Shown one piece after another: positions 40,278-48,208 of a stretch of DNA of 64,000 nt (position 1 is the stretch's first letter; each line of letters begins with the position of its first letter). The stretch is from positions 3,224,001-3,288,000 of the forward strand of contig NZ_CP032616.1 of NCBI RefSeq assembly GCF_003626975.1. Direction: 5' to 3'. The stretch comes from Pseudomonas sp. DY-1. Lineage in GTDB: Bacteria > Pseudomonadota > Gammaproteobacteria > Pseudomonadales > Pseudomonadaceae. Below the pieces are notes generated by a model, which ran no database searches, had not been told where the DNA came from, and saw only the letters and a program-made list of their open reading frames with translations. The translations under genes were made by a program, and so were the position numbers.

Positions 40278-42429
40278 ACGCAGCCGGCGACTGGCGCTGG
40301 CCATTGCACTCTGCCTGCCGGTATTGAGTGCCCAGGCCTGCGGGCCGGATTTTCCCCTGAGCCTGCTGGGCGACCGTGCGCAGACCCTGGCCGAACTGCC
40401 TGAGGGCAACTTCGCGTTCGAAGCGGCGCGTCTGGGCAAACCGGTGCCCGGCCTCGGCCAGTCCGGCGATGCCACCCTGGCGGGCTACTGGGACGACGGT
40501 GGAGAGCGATACCTCCAGCAGCGCGACGAGATCGAACAGAAGGAACTGGGAGACACCCTCTACCAGCAGATAAAACGCCTGCGTACGTTGACTGACTCCC
40601 GCCAGGTCGAAGACCAGGGCCAGGAGCTGCCCGCAGAGCTGCGCCTCTACAGTGCCGGCGCGGTGGCCTTCGCCCAGCAGGACTACCTGCTGGCCAGCGA
40701 CTACTTTCGCCGCGTGCTGGAACTTCCGGCGGACCAACGCCGCTTGCGCGGTACCTGGGCCGCCTACTCCCTGGGGCGAGCCCAGGCCAATCTGAGCCGC
40801 CCCGAAGGCGTACCCGTCGAAGCAACCCAGCGCAGTGAGGAAGATCAGCGCCTGTTCATGCAGGATGCAGCCCAGTCCGCGCGGGAAGCGTTCCAGCAGA
40901 CTCGCCAGCTCGCCATCCAAGGCTATGCCGACCCGCTGGAACTGGGCATCGCCAGCCTCGGCGAGGAAGCCCGCCTGGACTACCTGGCCGGTGACTGGGC
41001 CAGCGCCATCCGTCTCTATGCCAGCCAGACGGCCCATCGATCCAGTACCGGCTACAGCTCCCTGCGCCAACTCGCTGGCGAACTGGCGCGCATGCCCAAC
41101 GAGGAGCTGGCGCCACTGCTGGCCCTACCCGAAGTGCAGCACCTGCTCACCGCTCGCCTGCTCAGCCGCATCGACGGTGAGCAGAGCGGTGATGAACGCA
41201 TCAGTACGCTACTGATCGAGAACGCTGGTGCCGACCTGGCCAATGCCGATCGCCTGGCCGCCCTGAGCTACCAGTTCGGGCGCTACTCTGAGGCCGAGCA
41301 CTTCGTCGCCAAGGCCGGCGACAGTGGGCTTGCCTGGTGGCTGCGGGCCAAGCTGGCCTTGCGCGATGGCGACGCGACCCGCGCCACCGAGGCCTATGCC
41401 AAGGCCGCGCGGGACTTCCCGAAGGAAGAAGACTGGGGCTACCGGCGCACCGCAGATTGGGATTGGGAGGACGTGAAGCCGCGCTGCCGAGTGGACGGCG
41501 AGAACGCCATCCTTTCGCTCCAGCGCGGCGACTATCTGGACGCCTTCGACCTGCTCTGGCACAGCGGCGATATCTACTGGTGGGACAGCGCCACCATCGC
41601 CGAGCGCGTGCTGACCCTGGAAGAGCTCAAGGGCTATGTCGACGCCAAGGTGCCAGAGCCCAAGCCGCAGACTGCGGAAGAGCGCGAGAACTACCAGCCA
41701 CGCCCGGTCGCGGCCCAACTGCGCAACCTTCTGGCCCGGCGTCTGCTGCGCGAAGGCCATTACAACGAGGCATTGCCTTACTTCGATGATGTTGAACTGC
41801 GCGAAACCGCCCGTCGCTATGGCCAGGCCCGCGAGGAGGCGGATAACCGCTGGACCGCTACCGGGCGCGCCGAAGCCCTCTATAAAGCCGCGCTGATCGC
41901 CCGCGAGCAGGGCATGGAACTGCTGGGTTACGAGATGTCGCCAGACTTTCACAGCCTAGGCGGCTCCTTCGCCCTGCTCCAGGTGGGGCAACAGCAAGCG
42001 GGCGACCTGCTGAGTGCAGACGAAGCCAAGCGACAGAACGACAACCTCGCCCAGCCCAACACCCGCTATCACTATCGCTGGGTCGCCGCGCATCTGGCCG
42101 GGCGGGCCGCCGACCAGTTGCCGCAAAATAGCCAGGCCTTCGCCGCGGTGCTGTGCAAGGCAACCGGCTTCCTGCTCAGCAGCAATCTGGAAGACGCGCG
42201 CGGCTACTACCGGCGTTATGTGCAGCACGGCCCCTATGTGCCCTGGGCAGCCAATTTCGGACGGAACTGCGAGGAGCCTGATTTCGACGCCGCGGGCAAG
42301 CGTGTCTGGGAGGAGCGCGGGAAGCAACTGCGCAACAGCTTGCGCCCCTACAAGTACCTGCTCGCCGGGGCTGGAGCGCTGATCCTGGCCCTGTCGTTTT
42401 TCTGGTTCAGGCGTCGCCGCGGCGAATGA
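40264..42429 (+). CDS. Exported helical-repeat protein with C-terminal membrane anchor
   Basis: A 721-residue protein, ATG at 40264 behind a strong AAGGAGG site inside the end of the DUF3142 gene, so translation is coupled. Signal peptide MSTPERSRRLALAIALCLPVLSAQA, then ACGPDFPLSLLGDR. The middle (about 110-660) is alpha-helical with TPR-like units ('YLLASDYFRRVLELPADQRRLRGTWAAYSLGRA', 'WWLRAKLALRDGDATRATEAYAKAARDFPKEEDW', 'REGHYNEALPYFDD'). The C-terminus is one transmembrane helix (YLLAGAGALILALSFFWF) and a basic tail RRRRGE, so the bulk faces the periplasm. I do not recognise a characterised relative. It and the DUF3142 protein probably act together at the envelope. Confidence 0.82.
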   Translation: MSTPERSRRLALAIALCLPVLSAQACGPDFPLSLLGDRAQTLAELPEGNFAFEAARLGKPVPGLGQSGDATLAGYWDDGGERYLQQRDEIEQKELGDTLYQQIKRLRTLTDSRQVEDQGQELPAELRLYSAGAVAFAQQDYLLASDYFRRVLELPADQRRLRGTWAAYSLGRAQANLSRPEGVPVEATQRSEEDQRLFMQDAAQSAREAFQQTRQLAIQGYADPLELGIASLGEEARLDYLAGDWASAIRLYASQTAHRSSTGYSSLRQLAGELARMPNEELAPLLALPEVQHLLTARLLSRIDGEQSGDERISTLLIENAGADLANADRLAALSYQFGRYSEAEHFVAKAGDSGLAWWLRAKLALRDGDATRATEAYAKAARDFPKEEDWGYRRTADWDWEDVKPRCRVDGENAILSLQRGDYLDAFDLLWHSGDIYWWDSATIAERVLTLEELKGYVDAKVPEPKPQTAEERENYQPRPVAAQLRNLLARRLLREGHYNEALPYFDDVELRETARRYGQAREEADNRWTATGRAEALYKAALIAREQGMELLGYEMSPDFHSLGGSFALLQVGQQQAGDLLSADEAKRQNDNLAQPNTRYHYRWVAAHLAGRAADQLPQNSQAFAAVLCKATGFLLSSNLEDARGYYRRYVQHGPYVPWAANFGRNCEEPDFDAAGKRVWEERGKQLRNSLRPYKYLLAGAGALILALSFFWFRRRRGE

Positions 42430-42481
42430 ACAGTCTCGTTGGCCTTGGCTATAGTGGATGAAATCTCTCAGGAGCATGACC

Positions 42482-42850
42482 ATGAGTGAAATCGCCAACG
42501 ACCGTCGGCGCTTCCACCGCATCAACTTCGACGCCGCCACCACAATCAACCAGGGCGACAAGCGCTGGACGGCGGAGCTGCATGACATTTCCCTCAAGGG
42601 CTTGCTGGTGATCCGCCCGGCTGACTGGGATGGCGATCCGGCAAGGCCGTTCGACGTGCGCGTCGATCTGGGCGCAGACGCCAAGGTCGAGATGGAAGTG
42701 GAACTGACTCGCGCCCAGGGCGACCAACTTGGATTCGTCTGCCGCCATATCGACCTCGACTCCATCAGCCACCTGCGTCGCCTGGTGGAACTCAACCTGG
42801 GTAGCGAAGAACTGCTGGAACGTGAACTGACGGCACTGGGCGAGGAGTAG
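42482..42850 (+). CDS. mapZ: c-di-GMP-binding PilZ protein MapZ
   Basis: A 122-residue single PilZ domain. The c-di-GMP motifs are complete: RRRFHR (residues 8-13) and D35-x-S37-x-x-G40. The C-terminal '[33 protein letters not shown]' is nearly the same as that of P. aeruginosa MapZ (PA4608), which binds the chemotaxis methyltransferase CheR1 when loaded with c-di-GMP and reduces flagellar switching. The start at 42482 gives [13 protein letters not shown]; the open frame reaches 42458. It lies 52 bases after the helical-repeat gene. Confidence 0.93.
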   Translation: MSEIANDRRRFHRINFDAATTINQGDKRWTAELHDISLKGLLVIRPADWDGDPARPFDVRVDLGADAKVEMEVELTRAQGDQLGFVCRHIDLDSISHLRRLVELNLGSEELLERELTALGEE

Positions 42851-42870
42851 CCCGCCGGGCTGAAGCTCCC

Positions 42871-43130
42871 TATAGGGGCGAATTCGTTCGCCAAGCAGAT
42901 CGCAGTTCTGCCAAAGGTCCCTCACCCCCAGCCCTCTCCCAAAGGGAGAGGGAACTCTCCGTGCAAGTAATGACCTTCTCGCTTTTCCTGTAGGGGCGAA
43001 TTCATTCGCCTAGCAGGTCGCAGTTCTGCCAAAAAGTCCCCACCCCAGCCCTCTCCCAAAGGGAGAGGGGGCTGTCCGTGCAATCAATTGGCTTTTCGCT
43101 CTTCGTGTGGGAGCGAATTCATTCGCGAAA
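42871..43130. repeat. Tandem ~118-base intergenic unit, two copies plus a partial third
   Basis: Copy 1 starts at 42871, copy 2 at 42989 and a partial third at 43106. Each begins with a REP palindrome (GGGGCGAATTCATTCGCC type), continues with a shared GCAGTTCTGCCAAA segment and contains CCCTCTCCCAAAGGGAGAGG (42931-42951 and 43049-43069). The copies differ by scattered substitutions. Located between mapZ and the 3' end of radA. Confidence 0.85.
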
Positions 43131-43131
43131 A

Positions 43132-44496
43132 CTACTCGAACAGCGCATCCAACGCCTGCTCCAAGCGCGTCACCGCGACCACGGTGAGGCCCGGCGGATC
43201 TTCCTTGGGGGCGTTGCCCTTGGGCACGATCGCCCGCTTGAAACCATGCTTGGCGGCTTCCTTCAGGCGCTCCTGGCCGCTGGGCACCGGACGTACCTCA
43301 CCGGACAACCCCACTTCACCGAACACCAGCACATCATGGGCCAGGGGGCGGTTGCGCAGACTGGAGATGATGGCGGCGATCAGCGCAAGGTCGGAAGCGG
43401 TCTCAAGTACCTTCACACCGCCAACCACGTTGAGGAACACATCCTGATCGTAGGTCGGGATGCCGCCGTGCCGGTGCAATACCGCCAGCAACATGGCCAG
43501 GCGGTTCTGGTCCAGCCCCAGGGTTACCCGTCGCGGGTTGGCCAGGTGGCTGGTGTCGACCAGCGCCTGAACCTCCACCAGCATGGGCCGCGAGCCTTCC
43601 CAGGTCGCCATTACCACGCTGCCGGGCACGGACTCCTGGGCGCGTGTGAGGAAGATCGCCGAGGGGTTGGAAACCTCCTTCAGGCCTTTGTCCGTCATGC
43701 CGAACACGCCCAGCTCGTTGACCGCACCGAAACGATTCTTCACCGCCCGCAACAGGCGCAGTCGGCCGTCGGACTCGCCCTCGAAATAGAGCACGGTGTC
43801 CACCATGTGCTCCAGCACGCGCGGGCCAGCCAGGGCGCCTTCCTTGGTCACATGACCGACCAGGAAGATCGCCGTGCCACTCTGCTTGGCGAAACGCACC
43901 AGCAGTGCCGCACTCTCGCGGACCTGGGCCACGCCGCCAGGGGCGGACTGCAATTGCTCGGTGAAGATAGTCTGGATGGAATCGATCACCATCACCTTGG
44001 GCTGCTCGACCCGCGCGGTGGCGATGATGCTTTCGATGCAGGTCTCGGTCATGACCTTCAGCTTGTCTTCCGGCAAGCCCAGGCGGCGGGCACGCATGGC
44101 GACCTGTTGCTGGGACTCCTCACCGGTGACATAGAGCGCGGGCAGACGCGTGGCGATGTTGCAGAGGGTTTGCAGGAGGATGGTGGATTTGCCGATGCCC
44201 GGATCGCCGCCGATCAGAACCACCGACCCGTCCACCAAGCCACCACCGAGCACCCGATCAAGCTCGGTGGAAGCGGTGGAAAAACGCGGCATTTCCTCAA
44301 CGCTGACCTCGGCCAGGGTCTTGATCTGCGCCTGCTGGCCGGCCCAGCCGCCGCGCCCCCCGGAAGTAGCGGCGGCGCCTTCCAGCACGGTTTCCACCAG
44401 GGTGTTCCAGGCCCCACAGTCAGCACACTGGCCGGCCCATTTGGGGAAGGTAGCGCCGCACTCGGTGCAGCCGTACATGCGCTTGGCCTTGGCCAT
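43132..44496 (-). CDS. radA: DNA repair protein RadA
   Basis: A 454-residue RecA-like helicase that extends branches during recombination. N-terminal zinc finger C10-x2-C13...C24-x2-C27, Walker A GGDPGIGKSTILLQ (about residue 95), the RadA-specific motif KNRFG ('AVKNRFGAVNELGVF', about residue 252), and a C-terminal Lon-like fold ('DVLVFGEVGLSGEVRPV') without Lon catalytic residues. Full length. Its 3' end abuts a REP element. Confidence 0.97.
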   Translation of the reverse strand: MAKAKRMYGCTECGATFPKWAGQCADCGAWNTLVETVLEGAAATSGGRGGWAGQQAQIKTLAEVSVEEMPRFSTASTELDRVLGGGLVDGSVVLIGGDPGIGKSTILLQTLCNIATRLPALYVTGEESQQQVAMRARRLGLPEDKLKVMTETCIESIIATARVEQPKVMVIDSIQTIFTEQLQSAPGGVAQVRESAALLVRFAKQSGTAIFLVGHVTKEGALAGPRVLEHMVDTVLYFEGESDGRLRLLRAVKNRFGAVNELGVFGMTDKGLKEVSNPSAIFLTRAQESVPGSVVMATWEGSRPMLVEVQALVDTSHLANPRRVTLGLDQNRLAMLLAVLHRHGGIPTYDQDVFLNVVGGVKVLETASDLALIAAIISSLRNRPLAHDVLVFGEVGLSGEVRPVPSGQERLKEAAKHGFKRAIVPKGNAPKEDPPGLTVVAVTRLEQALDALFE

Positions 44497-44539
44497 CAGC
44501 GGACTCCGTCAGAAAAACGAAAGCCCGCATGATAGCGGA

Positions 44540-44818
44540 TCAGCCTCGGCAACCGCCGCCGCAGTTGCAGCATTGGCCGCTAGCGCGCCGACGCTGGCGC
44601 TCGAGATCCTGGCTCAGGCCGTCCAGGCGCATGTGCAGGGCGCTAAGGCTGGAGCCGTCCAGCGGCTCGCTGCCTTCCTCGACGCGAGCGATGCGACGTT
44701 GCAGCAGATCGTACTGTTGTTGCAGGCGGTCGAGACGCTCGATGGCTTCCTGGCGCTCAGGGGAGAGCGACGACGCGGACGAAAAATCCGCGCCGGACGA
44801 GAGGTTAGTAGCAGGCAT
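44540..44818 (-). CDS. Small coiled-coil protein with Cys-rich tail
   Basis: A 92-residue protein of unknown function. Residues about 18-78 form a helical coiled coil (PERQEAIERLDRLQQQYDLLQRRIARVEEG...LHMRLDGLSQDLERQRRR); the end is GQCCNCGGGCRG, four cysteines in a CCxC...C arrangement that could bind a metal or an Fe-S cluster. It lies between radA and a YdcH-like gene, as PA4610 does by order. A near-perfect ANR/FNR site sits 57 bases upstream of the start, so low-oxygen induction is likely. Confidence 0.8.
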   Translation of the reverse strand: MPATNLSSGADFSSASSLSPERQEAIERLDRLQQQYDLLQRRIARVEEGSEPLDGSSLSALHMRLDGLSQDLERQRRRASGQCCNCGGGCRG

Positions 44819-44874
44819 GGGACTGGCTCCGGATAGAGGGTGAGCCAGCCTATCCGGCCTCCTTCCTGGCGCTG

Positions 44875-44888
44875 TTGACCCCGATCAA
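44875..44888 (-). promoter_or_regulatory. ANR/FNR-type binding site
   Basis: TTGAC-CCCG-ATCAA on the plus strand, read TTGAT-CGGG-GTCAA on the minus strand, matches the TTGAT-N4-ATCAA consensus in 9 of 10 positions. It lies 57 bases upstream of the Cys-rich small gene and points to it; the next plus-strand gene is 465 bases away. Confidence 0.65.
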
Positions 44889-44897
44889 ATCAAAGTG

Positions 44898-45143
44898 TCA
44901 GCCCTTGGCACTCTTGAGCATCCGGGCGATTTCGTCCTTCAGGGCAACCCTCTGCACCTTCAAACCGTGCAGGATGTTGTCATCGAGGGCCTTGTTGCCG
45001 TCCTCGACTTCGTAGATTTGCGAATCCAGATCCTGGTACTCCCCCGCCAACCGGGCAAAGTGCGCATCGCTCTGCAGCAGTGCGCGCATGGTGTCCTTGA
45101 ACTCTGGGAATTCACGGTTGAGCGGGTGGTGTTCTAGTGGCAT
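44898..45143 (-). CDS. YdcH family (DUF465) protein
   Basis: An 81-residue helical protein: 'EHHPLNREFPEFKDTMRALLQSDAHFARLAGEYQDLDSQIYEVEDGNKALDDNILHGLKVQRVALKDEIARML'. The HPLxxEFPE...L..sD.hF..L..eY..ld..I...E pattern is DUF465. Cytoplasmic; the role is unknown. Confidence 0.93.
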   Translation of the reverse strand: MPLEHHPLNREFPEFKDTMRALLQSDAHFARLAGEYQDLDSQIYEVEDGNKALDDNILHGLKVQRVALKDEIARMLKSAKG

Positions 45144-45232
45144 GGCAGCGACCCTCCTCTTGCAGCCTCACTCTCAGGCTAGACCAGGGACCACAGGCGG
45201 AAAGCGCCGCCTGACGGAAACCTCACCCGGAC

Positions 45233-45261
45233 TTGGCACTGCCACCTCCGGCCCCTAGCAT
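45233..45261 (+). promoter_or_regulatory. Predicted mscL promoter
   Basis: TTGGCA (45233-45238), 17 bases, TAGCAT (45256-45261): 5/6 and 4/6 sigma-70 matches. The leader to the mscL ATG would be about 85 nt. Sequence match only. Confidence 0.5.
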
Positions 45262-45352
45262 GAGCACCGGCACAAGGAGGTGGCCGTCGCTGGCAGCCTC
45301 GACCTGCTGAATTACACTTCAGCGTTGAATCCAGAACCTCAGGGAGTGAAAC

Positions 45353-45769
45353 ATGAGCTTGCTCAACGAATTCAAAGCCTTCGCCGTCAAAGGCAACGTG
45401 GTCGACATGGCCGTTGGCATCATCATTGGCGCTGCCTTCGGCAAGATCGTCTCGTCCTTCGTGGGCGACGTGATCATGCCGCCCATTGGCCTGCTGATCG
45501 GCGGGGTCGACTTTTCCGACCTGGCCATCATCCTCAAGGCCGCCGAGGGGGAAATCCCGGCTGTAGTGTTGAGTTATGGCAAGTTCATCCAGACAATCCT
45601 CGACTTCGTGATCGTCGCCTTCGCCATCTTCATGGGGGTGAAAGTGATCAACAAACTCAAACGCGAAGAAGCCGCTGCTCCCGAGCTGCCACCGGCGCCC
45701 TCCCCCGAGGAAACCCTGCTGACCGAGATACGTGACCTGCTGAAAGCCCAGGGGGACAAGCAGCCCTGA
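45353..45769 (+). CDS. mscL: Large-conductance mechanosensitive channel MscL
   Basis: A 138-residue inner membrane channel that opens under membrane tension during osmotic downshock. N-terminal amphipathic helix [33 protein letters not shown], pore helix with [17 protein letters not shown], the periplasmic loop, the second helix '[23 protein letters not shown]' and the cytoplasmic charged bundle. Monocistronic, with AGGGAG upstream. Confidence 0.97.
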   Translation: MSLLNEFKAFAVKGNVVDMAVGIIIGAAFGKIVSSFVGDVIMPPIGLLIGGVDFSDLAIILKAAEGEIPAVVLSYGKFIQTILDFVIVAFAIFMGVKVINKLKREEAAAPELPPAPSPEETLLTEIRDLLKAQGDKQP

Positions 45770-45785
45770 GTTGCCCGAGGCGTCC

Positions 45786-45884
45786 TGTGTGGAAGCGAAT
45801 TCATTCGCGAATCCAACTGACCTCAGCAAAAGAAAAGGGCCGCATCGCGGCCCTTCTTCATTTCGCGACTGAAGTCGCTCCCAT
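45786..45884. repeat. REP pair enclosing a terminator
   Basis: A REP palindrome (GAAGCGAATTCATTCGCGA, 45792-45810) and a reverse copy (TCGCGACTGAAGTCGCTCC, 45863-45881) flank a terminator hairpin. Between converging mscL and the TerC gene. Confidence 0.75.
45835..45857. terminator. Bidirectional terminator between mscL and the TerC gene
   Basis: AAGGGCCGC / GCGGCCCTT arms (9 bases) with an ATC loop, A tract on one side and TTCTT on the other. Confidence 0.8.
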
Positions 45885-45890
45885 AAGTGA

Positions 45891-47453
45891 TCAGGTTGCT
45901 GTTGTCAGCGGCTTGAGCAGCAGGCGATTGACCCGCCGCTCCTTCACTTCGATCACCTGCAACTGCCAGCCTGCGACTTCCAGGGAGTCACCGATGACCG
46001 GCAGGCGATCCAGCAGACTCATGGCCAGGCCTGCGAGGGTCTGGTAGTCCTCGCCGGGCTTGGCGGCAAAGCCGACGCGCTCCCCCAGCAGGCTGAGGTT
46101 CACCGCACCACTGACCTTCCAGCCCTCATCGCACGGTTCGATATCCAGGCCATCCACCTCACTGGCGTCAGGCAGCTCACCGGCGATGGACTCGAGTATG
46201 TCGGTCATGGTCAGCAGCCCCTCGAAGCCGCCGAATTCGTTGACGACGAACGCCACGTGGGTAGAGGCCTTGCGCATTTCTTCCAGGGCGCCCAGTACGG
46301 AAGCGCTCTCCGGCAGGTTCGGCGGAATCCGCAGCATCTGCTCGAACTCCGGCTCCTGCCCCTGCAGCAACTCGCGCAGCAGTTCCTTCTTGTGCACATA
46401 GCCCAGGGGCTCATCCACATCGCCGCCCCGGATCACCAACAAGCGCGAGTGCGGCGAACGCAGCAGGGCGTCACGGATGCTTTCGCGCGGGTCGTCGAGA
46501 TCGATGCGCTCCACCTCGCTGCGATTGGTCATCAGCGTACGGACCTGGCGCTCGGCCAATCCCAGTACGCCGCTGATCATGATCCGCTCACGACGGTCGA
46601 AGGGCACCTTGCCAGCGTCGCCGCCATCCAACAGGTCGGCGATTTCCTCGCCTACTTCATCGGCCTCCACGCCACGGCCACCCAGCAGGCGGAGCACGGC
46701 GTGGGCAGTTCGCTCACGCACGCTGCGGTCGCCCTGGAGCTGGCGCTTGCGGCGCCAGCGCACCAGTTGGTTGGCAGCCTCGATCAGCAGCGAGAAGCCG
46801 ATGGCGGCATACAGGTAGCCTTTCGGGATATGGAAGCCCAGGCCTTCGGCCGTCAGGCTGAAACCAATCATCATCAGGAAGCCCAGACACAGCATGATCA
46901 CCGTTGGGTGGGCGTTGACGAAGGCAGTCAGCGGCTTGCTGGCGATGATCATCAGGCCGATGGACACCACCACCGCGATCATCATCACTTCCAGGTGTTC
47001 GACCATGCCCACGGCGGTAATCACCGCGTCCAGGGAGAACACCGCATCCAGCACCACGATCTGCGCCACTACCGGCCAGAACAAGGCGTAGGCACGGCTG
47101 CCCCCCTGGCTGTGAACGCGGCCTTCCAGGCGCTCGTGCAATTCCATGGTGGCCTTGAACAACAGGAACACACCACCGAACAGCATGATCAGATCACGGC
47201 CGGAGAAGCTCTTATCGAACACCTCGAACAGCGGCGTGGTGAGGGTGACCAGCCAGGAAATACTGGCCAGCAAACCCAGGCGCATCAGCAGGGCCAGGGA
47301 CAGGCCGATCAATCGCGCACGGTCGCGCTGATGGGGGGGCAGCTTGTCGGCCAGGATGGCGATGAACACCAGGTTGTCGATACCGAGGACGATCTCCAGG
47401 ACGATCAGAGTCAGCAGGCCCAGCCAGGCCGTAGGGTCAACTATCCATTCCAT
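45891..47453 (-). CDS. TerC-type membrane protein with CBS and CorC domains
   Basis: A 520-residue protein. Residues 1-235 form the TerC membrane domain with seven helices ('[27 protein letters not shown]' and '[20 protein letters not shown]', containing the two conserved acidic membrane motifs). Residues about 290-420 are a CBS pair ('[24 protein letters not shown]...[16 protein letters not shown]', '[30 protein letters not shown]'), and the end is a CorC/HlyC domain. This is the YoaE/YegH architecture. TerC proteins export metals such as Mn2+; the CBS part probably senses nucleotides. I checked the upstream region for a Mn riboswitch and did not see one. Confidence 0.93.
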   Translation of the reverse strand: MEWIVDPTAWLGLLTLIVLEIVLGIDNLVFIAILADKLPPHQRDRARLIGLSLALLMRLGLLASISWLVTLTTPLFEVFDKSFSGRDLIMLFGGVFLLFKATMELHERLEGRVHSQGGSRAYALFWPVVAQIVVLDAVFSLDAVITAVGMVEHLEVMMIAVVVSIGLMIIASKPLTAFVNAHPTVIMLCLGFLMMIGFSLTAEGLGFHIPKGYLYAAIGFSLLIEAANQLVRWRRKRQLQGDRSVRERTAHAVLRLLGGRGVEADEVGEEIADLLDGGDAGKVPFDRRERIMISGVLGLAERQVRTLMTNRSEVERIDLDDPRESIRDALLRSPHSRLLVIRGGDVDEPLGYVHKKELLRELLQGQEPEFEQMLRIPPNLPESASVLGALEEMRKASTHVAFVVNEFGGFEGLLTMTDILESIAGELPDASEVDGLDIEPCDEGWKVSGAVNLSLLGERVGFAAKPGEDYQTLAGLAMSLLDRLPVIGDSLEVAGWQLQVIEVKERRVNRLLLKPLTTAT

Positions 47454-47731
47454 AGGGATCAGGCTCTCGAACCAGGTTTACGGGCAGGCGCAAACGGCGC
47501 CTGCGGGCGCTGCATCGACATGCACGAAGAGTGGGCAGCGGGACGCTGCAATTCGAAATGGCGTGCGTAGACGCCGGCGGGAAGGGGGGCGGCCGCACCC
47601 GGGGTTGCAGGGGGCGGCTTACAACTATCGCTGTCCATTGGTTTCCAGTTCGGATAAACGAACCGCAAATGCTAGGTCAGAAATCATCCAGCGCTAAGTA
47701 GGGAATTTTTACCATTCATGTACGAAATCTC

Positions 47732-48208
47732 TCAGCGCCTGCGAAACAGTGGCCTTGGCTCTATCACCGAACGGCCATAAAGCACACTCACACCCGCCAA
47801 TCCCTTCAGCGCATCCTCGGCGGATTTATCCTCGCGAACGGCAAAGGCGTCGAAGCCGCACTGACGCATATGGCTGAGTTGGTCACGCAGCACATCACCG
47901 ACCGCACGCAGCTCACCGCGCCAGCCCAGGCGGGTACGCAGCAGGTAGGCCTGGCTGTAGCCGCGGCCGTCACGGAAGCTGGGAAAGTCGACGGCGATCA
48001 GGGGCACTCCTTCCAAGAGCGGTGCCAGCGGCTCGACTTCATCGTCCGGTTGCAGCAACAACCCGTCGCGGCCGTCGCGCTCACGCCAGAGCGCCAGCGG
48101 CAGGATCAGTTGCCCATCCGGCAAGGTTTCGCCCGCCTCGCGCACCAGGGTCCAGGTGTCTTCCACCAGGCGAGCCTCACCATCCACAAGTTTGATCAGG
48201 TTGTTCAT
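47732..48208 (-). CDS. DUF934 protein linked to sulfite/nitrite reductase
   Basis: A 158-residue soluble protein. The C-terminal 'IAVDFPSFRDGRGYSQAYLLRTRLGWRGELRAVGDVLRDQLSHMRQCGFDAFAVR' is the DUF934 signature. Such proteins almost always follow CysI-type reductases and are proposed accessory proteins in sulfite or nitrite reduction; the mechanism is unknown. Its start overlaps the reductase stop by 4 nt, so the two are translated together. By order this is PA4129/PA1837-like. Confidence 0.92.
   Translation of the reverse strand: MNNLIKLVDGEARLVEDTWTLVREAGETLPDGQLILPLALWRERDGRDGLLLQPDDEVEPLAPLLEGVPLIAVDFPSFRDGRGYSQAYLLRTRLGWRGELRAVGDVLRDQLSHMRQCGFDAFAVREDKSAEDALKGLAGVSVLYGRSVIEPRPLFRRR

Noticed and set aside
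47454..47731. Possible Mn2+ (yybP-ykoY) riboswitch or small gene upstream of the TerC protein
   Set aside because: The conserved riboswitch motifs are not visible on the minus strand, and the 69-codon frame at 47459-47668 is Pro/Ala-rich without a ribosome site.
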